From assembly GCF_041435095.1 (NCBI RefSeq), contig NZ_CP108025.1, forward strand, positions 1,922,001 to 1,986,000: 64,000 nt of DNA, given 5' to 3'. Below the pieces are notes generated by a model. It saw only the letters and a program-made list of their open reading frames with translations. It ran no database searches and had not been told where the DNA came from. This document shows positions 1-7,925 of the stretch, piece by piece (positions within the stretch are counted from its first letter, which is position 1; every line of letters starts with the position of its first letter). This stretch comes from Kitasatospora sp. NBC_00315. Lineage in GTDB: Bacteria > Actinomycetota > Actinomycetes > Streptomycetales > Streptomycetaceae. The translations under genes and the position numbers were made by a program.

Positions 1-596
1 GTGTGCTCGCTCGACCCGGTACGGGCGAGCAGTGCGAGCGGGTCGGCTCCCAGGTTGCCGCAGGCCGCCTCGGCCGGCACCTCGCACTGCGCGTACACGG
101 CGAGCAGCCGCTCGGCGGCGGCGACGAAGTCAGCGCCCGGGTCGAGGACCACGGACGCGAGATCCAGGTAGACGCCCTTCAGGACCTCCGCCAGGGCGTC
201 CACCGGCACACCGCCCTCGCCCACCGTCAGCCAGAGGCTGGTGACGCCGTTCTCCAGGTCCGCCAGCACCGCCTCGTTGGTGTGCCGCGGGTCCGGGTGG
301 GCGTGACACTGGCGCACGTCCCAGCCCGAGAGCACCGACCCGGCGGCCCTGCCCCCGCGCACGAACGGCGGGAAGCCCGGGTAGCCGGGGTCGGCCGCCG
401 CGTCGGCGGCGGTGTACAGCGGGCGGGCGCGGAGCCCGTCCCCGATATCGGTGGAGAGGGCGTCCTCAGCCAGGACGCCCTCGACGTTCGAGGCGCCTGA
501 CTTGCGCAGGACGCCTTCGACAAGGAGCTGCCACTGCTCACGGGTTGCGTCCGGGAACTCGGCGGCCAGGGGGAGCCCTTCGGGCAGGACCGTCAT
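1..596 (-). CDS. mutA: Methylmalonyl-CoA mutase small subunit, N-terminal part (cut by window edge)
   Basis: The reading frame is open from an ATG at 596 down to the window edge, giving 198 residues of a protein that continues to the left. Its sequence (start MTVLPEGLPLAAEFPDATRE, then a GWDVRQ and a HPDPRHTNEAVLADLENG motif, and ACGNLGADPLALLARTG near the edge) is that of the methylmalonyl-CoA mutase small (beta) subunit. The family partners the B12-binding large subunit MutB to interconvert succinyl-CoA and methylmalonyl-CoA, in the cytoplasm. MutB would be expected just left of the window. It is normally a core actinomycete gene that can feed methylmalonyl extender units to polyketides. 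The ribosome-binding site before the chosen ATG is weak, so the exact start is moderately certain. Confidence 0.9.
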   Translation of the reverse strand, partial: MTVLPEGLPLAAEFPDATREQWQLLVEGVLRKSGASNVEGVLAEDALSTDIGDGLRARPLYTAADAAADPGYPGFPPFVRGGRAAGSVLSGWDVRQCHAHPDPRHTNEAVLADLENGVTSLWLTVGEGGVPVDALAEVLKGVYLDLASVVLDPGADFVAAAERLLAVYAQCEVPAEAACGNLGADPLALLARTGSSEH

Positions 597-918
597 GGAG
601 GCAGGCTATGGGTGGAACGCCCCCCGCCGCAGGTTTAACCGATGTGAGCTTTACCTCGCTGCACTCTGCGCCATCGGGGGTGCCGCGCCGCCGAACCGGC
701 CCCGCGGACACCGGCGGGGCGGGCGCTGCGCGGCCTGGTGATCCATCGTGAGCTGCGCCGACGCCCGCCGGCCCGCGGGCGGGCCGGTGGGCGGGGCGCC
801 GGCCGTCGCGGCGGCTCCGGGCCCCCGGGCGGGTGTCCGGCTCCGGCGGGGTCGAGCCGCCCTCGACCCGGGCCCGAGGCGCCTCGACCCGGGCTCGAGG
901 CCGGGCGGCCGCGCGGCC
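597..918. other. Intergenic region with PPTase terminator repeats
   Basis: No gene is supported here. Its right part (861-879 and 882-900) holds two near-identical 19-bp copies of CCTCGACCCGGG(C/T)(C/T)CGAGG-like sequence, each almost self-complementary and also able to pair with each other. They lie just downstream of the minus-strand PPTase gene, so they probably form its terminator. The left part, which is less GC-rich (about 610-665), is the likely promoter region of mutA. I saw no cobalamin-riboswitch-like structure. Confidence 0.5.
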
Positions 919-1614
919 TCAGCGCAGCTCGGCGCGACGCGCCTTCGCGACGGTCTCCTCGGTGACCGTCACCGAGGTCACCACCAGTCCCGACCGGACC
1001 AGCCAGCGGCCCTCGAATCCCGGCAGCCGGACCCCTCCGACCACCGGTCCCGGCACCAGCAGCCGGGCCCGGAAGACGCCGGCCATCGGGTCGACGGTCA
1101 GCTCCGCCTCGTGGAAGTCCAGCCAGAGACCGGTGAGCGGGAACCAGGCCTTGTAGACGCTCTCCTTCGCGCTGAACAGCAGCTTCTCCCAGTGGATCTC
1201 CGGTCGGCGGGCCGCGAGCTCGCGCAGGTGCGGCCGCTCGGCCGGGACGGTGAGCAGCTCGATCATCCCGGGGTCGCGCAGCGGCTCGTGCGGTTCGGCG
1301 TCCACCCCGACCGCCAGGACGTCGGCGCGGTGCGCCACCGCGGCGGCCCGGTACCCGGCGCAGTGCGTCATGCTGCCCACCACGCCCTGCGGCCAGACCG
1401 GCGCCCCGCGCGCGCCGGAGAGGATCGGCCCGGGTTCGGCGCCCAGCGTCGCCAGCGCCTCGCGGGCGCAGGCCCGTACGGTCGTGTACTCCTGGCGCCG
1501 CTTGGGCACCGCGGCGGCCACCGCGCGCTCCTCCTCGGGGTAGAGGTACGCGTCGGCCGCGTCCCCGAAGCGCTCGACGCCGACCATCGTGGGCGGCAGC
1601 AGCTGCTCGATCAT
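919..1614 (-). CDS. Sfp/EntD-type 4'-phosphopantetheinyl transferase
   Basis: This enzyme transfers the phosphopantetheine arm of CoA to the serine of acyl or peptidyl carrier proteins. The family signatures are visible: GVDAEP for the magnesium-binding Asp, and WEKLLFSAKESVYKAW carrying the (F/W)xxKE(S/A)xxK core. At 231 residues it fits the EntD/Sfp group. I chose the ATG at 1614 because a GGGAG ribosome-binding site lies about 8 bases before it; an upstream in-frame start at 1698 would add a low-complexity Ala/Pro-rich stretch. It could activate the carrier proteins of the NRPS-like protein at 39080 and of the trans-AT PKS at the right end, but it sits beside shikimate-type genes that need no carrier protein, so its partner is uncertain. 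Confidence 0.9.
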   Translation of the reverse strand: MIEQLLPPTMVGVERFGDAADAYLYPEEERAVAAAVPKRRQEYTTVRACAREALATLGAEPGPILSGARGAPVWPQGVVGSMTHCAGYRAAAVAHRADVLAVGVDAEPHEPLRDPGMIELLTVPAERPHLRELAARRPEIHWEKLLFSAKESVYKAWFPLTGLWLDFHEAELTVDPMAGVFRARLLVPGPVVGGVRLPGFEGRWLVRSGLVVTSVTVTEETVAKARRAELR

Positions 1615-1779
1615 GCCTGGTACTCCCGGGGAGCGGTGCGCGGTGGCCGGGGCGGCGGACGCCGGGCCCGGGACGGCGGAGCGGTGGTCATCGGTCACAC
1701 CCCGGACGCTAGGCGCTGGAGAGCCCCTGACGGAACCCCGGCCCGGCGACGGACTCCCCCGCCGCCGGACCCGCCGTGC

Positions 1780-2187
1780 TCAGCGGCTCCCCGGGCCCAC
1801 CGCGTCCACGCGCTCGCGCCCGGCCGGGGCCAGGTCGGCGCGCAGCACCCGGGCGCCGCCGAGATAGACGTGGCGCACCAGGGAGCGGGCGAGCCCGCTC
1901 TCGGCGGTGACCAGCACCCGTACCGTCCGGGGCAGGGCGCCCTCGACGTCGATCTCCTGGGCGCACATCAGCGGCACCTCGGTGATGCCGAGCTCCCTGG
2001 CGGCCCGCGCCGGGAAGGCGCTGCGCAGGTCGGGGGTGGCGGTGAAGATGATGCTGATCAGGTCGTCCGGGCTCAGCCCGTTGACCGCCAACACCTCGGT
2101 GAGCAGTGCCTTCACCGCCGTCAGCAGCTCCTGCGGATCGTCCTGTTCGAGCTGGACGGCGCCACGGAACGCCCGTACCCCCTGCAC
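1780..2187 (-). CDS. aroH: Monofunctional chorismate mutase, AroH class
   Basis: Converts chorismate to prephenate in the cytoplasm. The 135-residue protein matches the trimeric AroH (Bacillus-type) fold from end to end: an N-terminal RAFRGA with the active-site Arg, IIFTATPDLRSAFPA, CAQEIDV with the conserved Glu, LPRTVRVLV with the second active-site Arg, and RHVYL near the end. The GTG start at 2187 directly follows the TGA of the DAHP synthase gene, so the two are translationally coupled. Having chorismate synthesis boosted upstream and prephenate made here fits the prephenate decarboxylase at 13573. The AroH class is unusual beside a class II DAHP synthase, whose usual actinobacterial partner is an AroQ-type mutase. 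Confidence 0.93.
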   Translation of the reverse strand: MQGVRAFRGAVQLEQDDPQELLTAVKALLTEVLAVNGLSPDDLISIIFTATPDLRSAFPARAARELGITEVPLMCAQEIDVEGALPRTVRVLVTAESGLARSLVRHVYLGGARVLRADLAPAGRERVDAVGPGSR

Positions 2188-3576
2188 TCAGCCCACCTCG
2201 CCGGCCGGCGCACCGGCGACGCCGCCCCGGCCCCGGTACATCTCGGCGACCAGGAAGGCGAGGTCCAGCGACTGGCTGCGGTTGAGCCTGGGGTCGCAGG
2301 CGGACTCGTAGCGCTGGTGCAGGTCCTCGGCGCGCAGGCCCTCGGCGCCGCCGACGCACTCGGTGACGTCGTCGCCGGTGATCTCCAGGTGGATGCCGCC
2401 CGGGTGGGTGCCGAGCGCCTGGTGGACCTCGAAGAAGCCCGCCATCTCGTCGAGCACCGCGTCGAAGCTGCGGGTCTTGTGGCCGGAGGCCGAGGTGAAG
2501 GTGTTGCCGTGCATGGGATCGCACACCCAGACCACCCGGGCGCCGTTCGCGGTGACCTTCTCGACCACCGGCGGCAGCAGGTCGCGGACGCGGTCGGCGC
2601 CCATCCGGGTGATGAAGGTCAGCCGGCCGGGCACCCGGTTCGGGTCCAGCCGGTCGATCAGCGCCAGCGCGTCGTCGGCGGTGGTGGTGGGGCCGAGCTT
2701 GACGCCGATCGGGTTGTTCACGCCCGCCGCGTACGCGATGTGGGCGCCGTCCAGCTGGCGGGTGCGCTCGCCGATCCAGAGCATGTGGCCGCTGAGGCCG
2801 TACAGCTCGCCGGTGACCTCGTCGGGCCGGGTGAGCGCGCTCTCGTAGTCGAGGATCAGGGCCTCGTGGCTGGTGTAGAACTCGGTGTTCCGCAGCTCCT
2901 GCGGGTCCACGCCGCAGGCCCGCATGAAGGCGAACGCCGAGTCGATCTCCGAGGCCAGCTGCTCGTAGCGGCGGCCGGCCGGCGAGGCCCGGACGAAGTC
3001 CTGGTTCCAGGCGTGCACGTCGTGCAGGTCCGCGTAGCCGCCGGTGACCAGGGCGCGGATCAGGTTGAGGGTGGCCGCCGAGGCGTGGTAGATCCGCTTC
3101 AGGCGCTGGGGATCCGGGGTGCGGGACTCGGGGGTGAAGGCGAGACCGTTGACCGCGTCACCCCGGTAGACCGGCAGCGTGACGCCGTCCACGGTCTCGG
3201 TCTTCGCGCTGCGCGGCTTGGAGTACTGACCGGCCACCCGGCCGATCTTCACCACCGGCACCTCGGCCGCGAAGGTCAGCACCGCGGCCATCTGCAGCAG
3301 CGTCTTCAGCTTGTTGCGGATCTGGTCGGCGGAGACGCCGTCGAAGGTCTCCGCGCAGTCCCCGCCCTGGAGCAGGAACGCCTCGCCGCGGGCGACCGCG
3401 GCGAGTCTGGCCCGCAGGGTGTCGCACTCACGGGCGAACACCAGCGGCGGAAAGGTCCGCAGGTCGTCGAGGACGGCGCCGAGCGCGTCCCGGTCGGGCC
3501 AGTCGGGCTGCTGGGCCGCCGGAAGCACGCGCCACGGCTGCGTCGGTGAAAGGGTGCGGGTCGGACTCTGAGGCAT
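2188..3576 (-). CDS. Class II 3-deoxy-7-phosphoheptulonate (DAHP) synthase
   Basis: Condenses phosphoenolpyruvate and erythrose 4-phosphate in the first committed step of the shikimate pathway. The 462-residue length and motifs (LLQGGDCAETFDG, KIGRVAGQYSKPRS, DPMHGNTFTSASGHKTR, HPGGIHLEITG) are those of plant-type class II enzymes. The ATG at 3576 follows a GGAGAGAG ribosome-binding site. It is the first gene of a coupled pair with the chorismate mutase. A copy inside a biosynthetic cluster usually means a dedicated, often less feedback-sensitive, supply of chorismate; whether this copy has lost its feedback sites cannot be read by eye. It could alternatively be the only housekeeping copy, although the context argues against this. 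Confidence 0.95.
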   Translation of the reverse strand: MPQSPTRTLSPTQPWRVLPAAQQPDWPDRDALGAVLDDLRTFPPLVFARECDTLRARLAAVARGEAFLLQGGDCAETFDGVSADQIRNKLKTLLQMAAVLTFAAEVPVVKIGRVAGQYSKPRSAKTETVDGVTLPVYRGDAVNGLAFTPESRTPDPQRLKRIYHASAATLNLIRALVTGGYADLHDVHAWNQDFVRASPAGRRYEQLASEIDSAFAFMRACGVDPQELRNTEFYTSHEALILDYESALTRPDEVTGELYGLSGHMLWIGERTRQLDGAHIAYAAGVNNPIGVKLGPTTTADDALALIDRLDPNRVPGRLTFITRMGADRVRDLLPPVVEKVTANGARVVWVCDPMHGNTFTSASGHKTRSFDAVLDEMAGFFEVHQALGTHPGGIHLEITGDDVTECVGGAEGLRAEDLHQRYESACDPRLNRSQSLDLAFLVAEMYRGRGGVAGAPAGEVG

Positions 3577-3774
3577 GGCTCTCTCCGGCTCGATCGATTT
3601 CGGGACATGCGTGGGGGACGTGCGGGGTGCGGGGGTCGCCCAGCGCCCGGGACGCTTCGGCCGGTGGGAGACCCGGGTGGTGGGGCCCGGCCGGTGGGAG
3701 AGTCGGGTGGTGAGGGAGTCGGATGGTGGGAGAGTCGGGTGGTGGGAGATCGGACCGGACCGGCCTCCGGCCGC
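3577..3774. repeat. Imperfect tandem repeat of GGTGGGAGAGTCGGGTGGT-type units
   Basis: Between the aminotransferase and DAHP synthase genes the sequence from about 3662 to 3755 is built of degenerate units containing GGTGGGAGA and TCGGGTGGT. No gene is supported. Its transcript would lie between two minus-strand genes, so it may be a spacer or part of a terminator. No function is inferred. Confidence 0.6.
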
Positions 3775-4956
3775 TCAGCCGCTCGCGGCCAGGGCGGCGC
3801 CGATCCGGTCGAGGGCCTCGCCGATCACCTCACGGGAGGTCGCGAAGGACAGTCGCACATGGCCCTCCCCGCCCGGCCCGAAGGCGGTGCCGGGGGTGAG
3901 CGCCACCCCCGTCTCGGCGAGCACCCAGGCCGCGAACGCCTCCGCGTCCGGCAGCCGGGTGCCCCGGATGTCGGCGAAGGCGTAGAACGCGCCCTCGGGC
4001 GCCGAGCAGGTGACGCCCGGCAGGGCGTTGAGGCCGTCGACGACGAGCTTGCGGCGGGCTCCGTACTCCTGCACCATCTCCCGGACGGCGTCGGCGCCCC
4101 GGGTGAGCGCCGCCACCCCACCGGCCTGGACGAAGCCGGACGCGCAACTCACCGTGTGCTCCTGTGCCTTGAGCACCTCGCGGATGACGTCGGTCGGCCC
4201 GCTGACCCAGCCGAGACGCCAGCCCGTCATCGCGTACGCCTTGGAGAACCCGTTGACCGTCAGCGTCCGCTCGGCCGCTCCGGGCAGCGCGCCCAGGCTG
4301 ATGTGCTCGGCGCCGTCGAAGAGGATCTTCTCGTAGATCTCGTCCGCCACGATGAACAGGTCGTGCTCGACCGCGAACGACAGGACCGTACGGGCCTCCT
4401 CCGCGCTCAGCACCCGGCCGGTGGGGTTGTTCGGCGTGTTGACCAGGATCGCCTTGGTGCGCGCGGTGACGGCCGCCTCCAGCGCCCTCCGGGTGATCCG
4501 GAAGCCGTCCGCCGCCTTGAGCGGCGCGGAGACCGGACGGGCGCCGACGAGGTGCGCCATCGAGGAGTAACTGACCCAGCTGGGCGTGGGGATGACCAGT
4601 TCGTCGCCCGGATCCAGGATCGTCATCAGCGCGATGAACAGGGCGTGCTTGGCCGACGGGGTGACCACCACGTCGGTCGCGGGGTTGAGCACGATGCCGT
4701 TCTCGGTGCGCAGCTTCTCGCCGATGGCCTCCAGCAGCGCGGGCACCCCGCGGCTCGGCGTGTAGTGGGTGGCGCCCTGCTCCAGCGCGCCGGTGGCCGC
4801 GGCGACGATGTGGTCGGCGGTGGCGAAGTCCGGCTCGCCGCCACCGAGGTCGAGGATGGGCCTGCCCTGCTTGCGCAGGGTCTGCACCATCTCGAAGAGG
4901 GCCACGGTGGCGGACCTCTCGATGCCGGCGAAGCGGCCGGCGACTGTGCGCTTCAC
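3775..4956 (-). CDS. Class I/II PLP-dependent aminotransferase (aspartate-aminotransferase-like)
   Basis: A 393-residue fold-type I aminotransferase. Seen in order: LDLGGGEPDFATADHI near the N-terminus (substrate-binding arm), TPNNPTGRVLS, the DEIYE motif with the PLP-pyridine Asp, and NGFSKAYAMTGWRLGW with the Schiff-base Lys. This pattern is the I-beta subgroup that includes bacterial aspartate and prephenate/aromatic aminotransferases, so it could aminate prephenate or a prephenate-derived keto acid. It lies upstream of the DAHP synthase gene on the same strand and beside the isochorismatase-like gene. The start is a GTG at 4956. The substrate is inferred only from context. Confidence 0.9.
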   Translation of the reverse strand: MKRTVAGRFAGIERSATVALFEMVQTLRKQGRPILDLGGGEPDFATADHIVAAATGALEQGATHYTPSRGVPALLEAIGEKLRTENGIVLNPATDVVVTPSAKHALFIALMTILDPGDELVIPTPSWVSYSSMAHLVGARPVSAPLKAADGFRITRRALEAAVTARTKAILVNTPNNPTGRVLSAEEARTVLSFAVEHDLFIVADEIYEKILFDGAEHISLGALPGAAERTLTVNGFSKAYAMTGWRLGWVSGPTDVIREVLKAQEHTVSCASGFVQAGGVAALTRGADAVREMVQEYGARRKLVVDGLNALPGVTCSAPEGAFYAFADIRGTRLPDAEAFAAWVLAETGVALTPGTAFGPGGEGHVRLSFATSREVIGEALDRIGAALAASG

Positions 4957-5040
4957 TGCCCTGGTCCCCCGTAGGTGGGTTGTCGTCGGTGATGTGTGGC
5001 AGACCGGGCCCGGCGTGCCCTCGGGCCCCGGGCCGCCGGT

Positions 5041-5625
5041 TCAGGCCGGCAGGGCCTCGTCGACCGTGGTGACCTTCGCGGTACGGGCGATCAGCTTCAG
5101 CGCCGCCTGCTGAAGTTCGTCGTCGGCGGTCGCGGTGACGTCCTCCAGGACCTCCACGCGGTAGTCGCGGTCGTGGCCCTCGCGGGCGGTGGACAGCACG
5201 ACCAGATCCGTGGTGACCCCGGTCAGCAGCAGGGTGTTGACGTCGAGGTTGCGCAGCAGCAGGTCCAGGTGGGTGCCGAGGAAGGGGTTGACCCGTCGCT
5301 TGGCGATGACCGGCTCGCCCTCGGCGGGCGCGAGCGAGCTGTGCACCTCGGTGGCCCAGGTGCCGAGTTCGAGCCGCTTGTCCTCGCGGACGCCCTCGAA
5401 AAGGTCCGAGCTGTCCGAAAGGTCCGCGTAGCCCGGGGAGAAGCCGACCACCACGTAGATGACCGGAATTCCCGCCGCGCGGGCCCGGGAAATCGCCGTC
5501 GCGGCGTTTTCGAGGACGTTGCGCTCGGTGGCCTGCTGGAAGTACCCGTCGCCGGCGTATTTTCCGTCCGGGTGAATGAGTTCGTTGATCAGGTCGAGAA
5601 TGAGAAGTGCCGGCCGTCGACCCAT
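5041..5625 (-). CDS. Isochorismatase-family hydrolase lacking the usual nucleophilic Cys
   Basis: A 194-residue isochorismatase/cysteine-hydrolase fold protein. The catalytic Asp is in LLILDLINEL and the Lys in VIAKRRVNPF. The third position, normally Cys in nicotinamidase-type members (GxxTxxCV), is Val here (GVTTDLVVLSTAR). True isochorismatases such as PhzD and EntB also lack the Cys and act on a vinyl ether without a covalent intermediate, so this is compatible with cleavage of isochorismate or a related chorismate-derived ether. That fits the DAHP synthase and chorismate mutase nearby, but the isochorismate synthase such a role would need is not in the window. The ATG at 5625 has a good TTGGAG site. 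It is divergent from the FAD oxidoreductase gene. Confidence 0.85.
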   Translation of the reverse strand: MGRRPALLILDLINELIHPDGKYAGDGYFQQATERNVLENAATAISRARAAGIPVIYVVVGFSPGYADLSDSSDLFEGVREDKRLELGTWATEVHSSLAPAEGEPVIAKRRVNPFLGTHLDLLLRNLDVNTLLLTGVTTDLVVLSTAREGHDRDYRVEVLEDVTATADDELQQAALKLIARTAKVTTVDEALPA

Positions 5626-5776
5626 GGGTGCTCCAAAAGATGGATGGAAACGGTTGCCGCCACGGCTCGGAGCTGCTCGCCCCTTCCTACGGCTCCATCC
5701 ATCATGCACACCAACTCTCGCTGTTTCAACAGACTCTGTCAGGTTGTGAATACTTCCGAAAACACATGAGGAGAAT

Positions 5777-5788
5777 TGATCCGGATCA
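5777..5788. promoter_or_regulatory. 12-bp perfect palindrome TGATCCGGATCA, candidate operator
   Basis: TGATCCGGATCA is fully self-complementary and lies in the divergent spacer between the isochorismatase-like and FAD-oxidoreductase genes, 15 bases before a -35 element. The spacer is clearly less GC-rich than its surroundings. A LysR-type and several other regulators are encoded nearby, but which one binds here, if any, cannot be told. Confidence 0.4.
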
Positions 5789-5802
5789 TGCGGGGAACGC
5801 CG

Positions 5803-5831
5803 TTGAACGGCTTCAGCACCCCGATTAAGGT
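5803..5831 (+). promoter_or_regulatory. Predicted vegetative promoter for the FAD oxidoreductase gene
   Basis: TTGAAC at 5803-5808 and TAAGGT at 5826-5831 are separated by 17 bases, a good match to the streptomycete HrdB consensus (TTGACN and TANNNT). It would give a leader of roughly 130 bases before the GTG at 5968. The leader contains an imperfect inverted sequence around 5835-5870 (ACACGTGT and ACACGGTGT). Confidence 0.55.
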
Positions 5832-5967
5832 CGTCAACGCCACACGTGTTGCATGCCGCACACGGTGTTGAGCGGCGGGTGACACGGCCCCGCACCTTCT
5901 CCGAACCGAACCTTCCCGCACCATTTCGCATTTCCCGGAAGTTCACCCACCGACAGCGGAGGCTGAT

Positions 5968-7890
5968 GTGACGGACGTGGAAGACACCGAGGAGCGCCAC
6001 CGGGACACGCCCCACCGGATAGCCGTCGTCGGCAGCGGCCCGCGCGGGCTCAGTGTGGCCGAGCGGCTCGGGGCCCGGCTCGCGGCCCGCCCCGGCGGCC
6101 GCCCGGTCGAGATCCATCTGATCGACTCGTTCGCCGTCGGCACCGGCCGGGTCTGGCGCACCGAGCAGCCCGACTGGTTCCTGATGAACACGGTCGCCGG
6201 CCAGATCTCGGCCTACTCCGGCCTCCCCGACGACGGCCCCGCCCGGCCCGGCGCGGGCCCCTCCCTGGCGGAGTGGTGGCGCACGGTCGACCCCGAGGCG
6301 GTCGACGCCGACGGCTACGCGCCGCGCGCCGTCTACGGCGGCTACATGCGCTTCATCCTCGACTCGGTGATCGCGGCGCTGCCCGCCGACTGCAAGCTCC
6401 ACGAGGTCACCGCGACCGTACGGGATCTGGAGCCCGCCCCGGACGGCTACCGGCTCCGCTTCACCGACGGCGACGAACTGACCGTCGACCGGGTCGTGCT
6501 GACCACCGGGCACTCCCAGCCGGAGCTGACGGCGGGGCAGCGCGAACTCGCGACGTTCGCCGCGGGGCGCCCCGGCCTGCGCTACTTCCCCGGGGACTCG
6601 GCCGCGGACATGCCGTTGGACGACATCCCCGCCGGATCCTCGGTGGGCGTGCTCGGCCTCGGCCTCTCCTTCTACGACGTGATGGCCGCCCTCACCATCG
6701 GCCGGGGCGGTGCGTTCACCGAGCTGCCCGACGGCCGGCTGGCCTACCGCGCGAGCGGACGGGAGCCGAAGCTGATCGCGGGCTCGCGCAGCGGGATGCC
6801 GCTGCCGGCCCGCGGCCGCAACCAGAAGGCCACGACGCACTCCTACCGTCCGGTGCTGTTCACCGCCGAGCGGATCGCGCTCGCCCTCACCGGCCAGAAG
6901 ATCGACTTCCGCTCCCAGGTGCTGCCGTGGCTGGTGGCCGAGGTGGACCTGGTCTACTACGCGACCGCGCTGCGCCGCCGGCACGGGGTCGCGGCTGCGG
7001 CCGACTTCACCGCCGAGGTCGCCCAGGCCGCCGAAGCCGGTCACCCCCCGATCCGGGCGATCGCCGCCCGGTACGGGGTCGCCGACCTGCCGCCGATCGA
7101 CCTCGACCGTCTCGCCCGCCCGTTCGCCGGTCAGGACTTCCCCGACCCCGAGACCTTCCGATCTGCCCTCCAGGACGCCATCCGAGCGGACCTCGCCCAC
7201 GCGGCCGAGGGCAATGTGGACTCCCCCCTGAAGGCCGCCCTCGACGTGCTGCGCGACACCCGCACGATCATCCGGACCTTCGTCGACTGGGCCGCGCTGG
7301 CCCCCGCCTCGCACCGGGACGACTTCCTGGGCTGGTACGTCCCGCGCAGCGCCTTCCTCGCCGCCGGCCCGCCGATGGCCCGGCTCGCCCAGGTCTCCGC
7401 GCTGATCGACTGCGGCCTGCTGCGGATCATCGGTCCCGAGATCCGCTTCTCGGCCGATCCGGCGCAGGGCCGCTTCCAGGTCGCCTCGCCGCGCGTCGGC
7501 GGCGCGGTCGAACCGGTGGAGACCGTGATCGACGCCCGCATCCCGGCGCCCGACCTGGACGCGGACATCTCGCCGCTCACCCGCCGGCTGCGCGAGCGCG
7601 GCATCTGGACCTGCTACGTCAACGCCGACGGGGTCGAGCAGTTCCGTACCGGCGGCGTCGCCGTCACCAAGTCGCCGTACCACCCGATCGGCGCCGACGG
7701 GCTGCCGGACACCGGGCTGTACGTCCTGGGCATCCCGACCGAGCACACCCGGTGGTTCATGCAGGCCGGCAGCAGCCGGCCGGGGATGTGGAGCGACTTC
7801 GTCTACGACGCGGACGACATCGCCGAGCACTCCCTCGCCCCCGCGCTCGCCGATCCCCGCAGTCCGGCGGCCGAGCTGGCCATGAGCTGA
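5968..7890 (+). CDS. FAD/NAD(P)-binding oxidoreductase of the NAD_binding_9 type
   Basis: A 640-residue flavoprotein. An N-terminal dinucleotide fold (RIAVVGSGPRGLSVAERL) is followed by a second GxGxxx region (VGVLGLGLSFYDVMAAL) and a C-terminal segment ending GLYVLGIPTEHTRWFMQAGSSRPG. This layout is that of large actinobacterial FAD/NAD(P)-binding proteins annotated only by domain (PF13454-like), related to ornithine/lysine N-oxygenase folds. The reaction is unknown; an oxidation of a cluster intermediate is the simplest idea. The GTG at 5968 is preferred because a strong GGAGG sits 5-6 bases upstream and the nearby ATG at 5966 is followed at once by a stop. It is convergent with the LysR gene. 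Confidence 0.8.
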   Translation: MTDVEDTEERHRDTPHRIAVVGSGPRGLSVAERLGARLAARPGGRPVEIHLIDSFAVGTGRVWRTEQPDWFLMNTVAGQISAYSGLPDDGPARPGAGPSLAEWWRTVDPEAVDADGYAPRAVYGGYMRFILDSVIAALPADCKLHEVTATVRDLEPAPDGYRLRFTDGDELTVDRVVLTTGHSQPELTAGQRELATFAAGRPGLRYFPGDSAADMPLDDIPAGSSVGVLGLGLSFYDVMAALTIGRGGAFTELPDGRLAYRASGREPKLIAGSRSGMPLPARGRNQKATTHSYRPVLFTAERIALALTGQKIDFRSQVLPWLVAEVDLVYYATALRRRHGVAAAADFTAEVAQAAEAGHPPIRAIAARYGVADLPPIDLDRLARPFAGQDFPDPETFRSALQDAIRADLAHAAEGNVDSPLKAALDVLRDTRTIIRTFVDWAALAPASHRDDFLGWYVPRSAFLAAGPPMARLAQVSALIDCGLLRIIGPEIRFSADPAQGRFQVASPRVGGAVEPVETVIDARIPAPDLDADISPLTRRLRERGIWTCYVNADGVEQFRTGGVAVTKSPYHPIGADGLPDTGLYVLGIPTEHTRWFMQAGSSRPGMWSDFVYDADDIAEHSLAPALADPRSPAAELAMS

Positions 7891-7925
7891 GGCCGCGGCG
7901 CGGGTGCCGGCGCCCTCGGTGCCGG

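Noticed and set aside
597..918. Adenosylcobalamin riboswitch before mutA
   Set aside because: No cobalamin-box-like sequence or fold was visible, and the spacer is mostly taken up by the terminator repeats.
748..3549. A very long open frame on the plus strand
   Set aside because: It lies opposite the PPTase, chorismate mutase and DAHP synthase genes, all of which match known families. Long open frames on the opposite strand are usual at this GC content.
5766..5828. A 20-codon leader peptide (starting MRRIDPDHA) before the FAD oxidoreductase gene
   Set aside because: It lies over the palindrome and promoter elements and has no convincing ribosome-binding site. It would be upstream of the transcription start.
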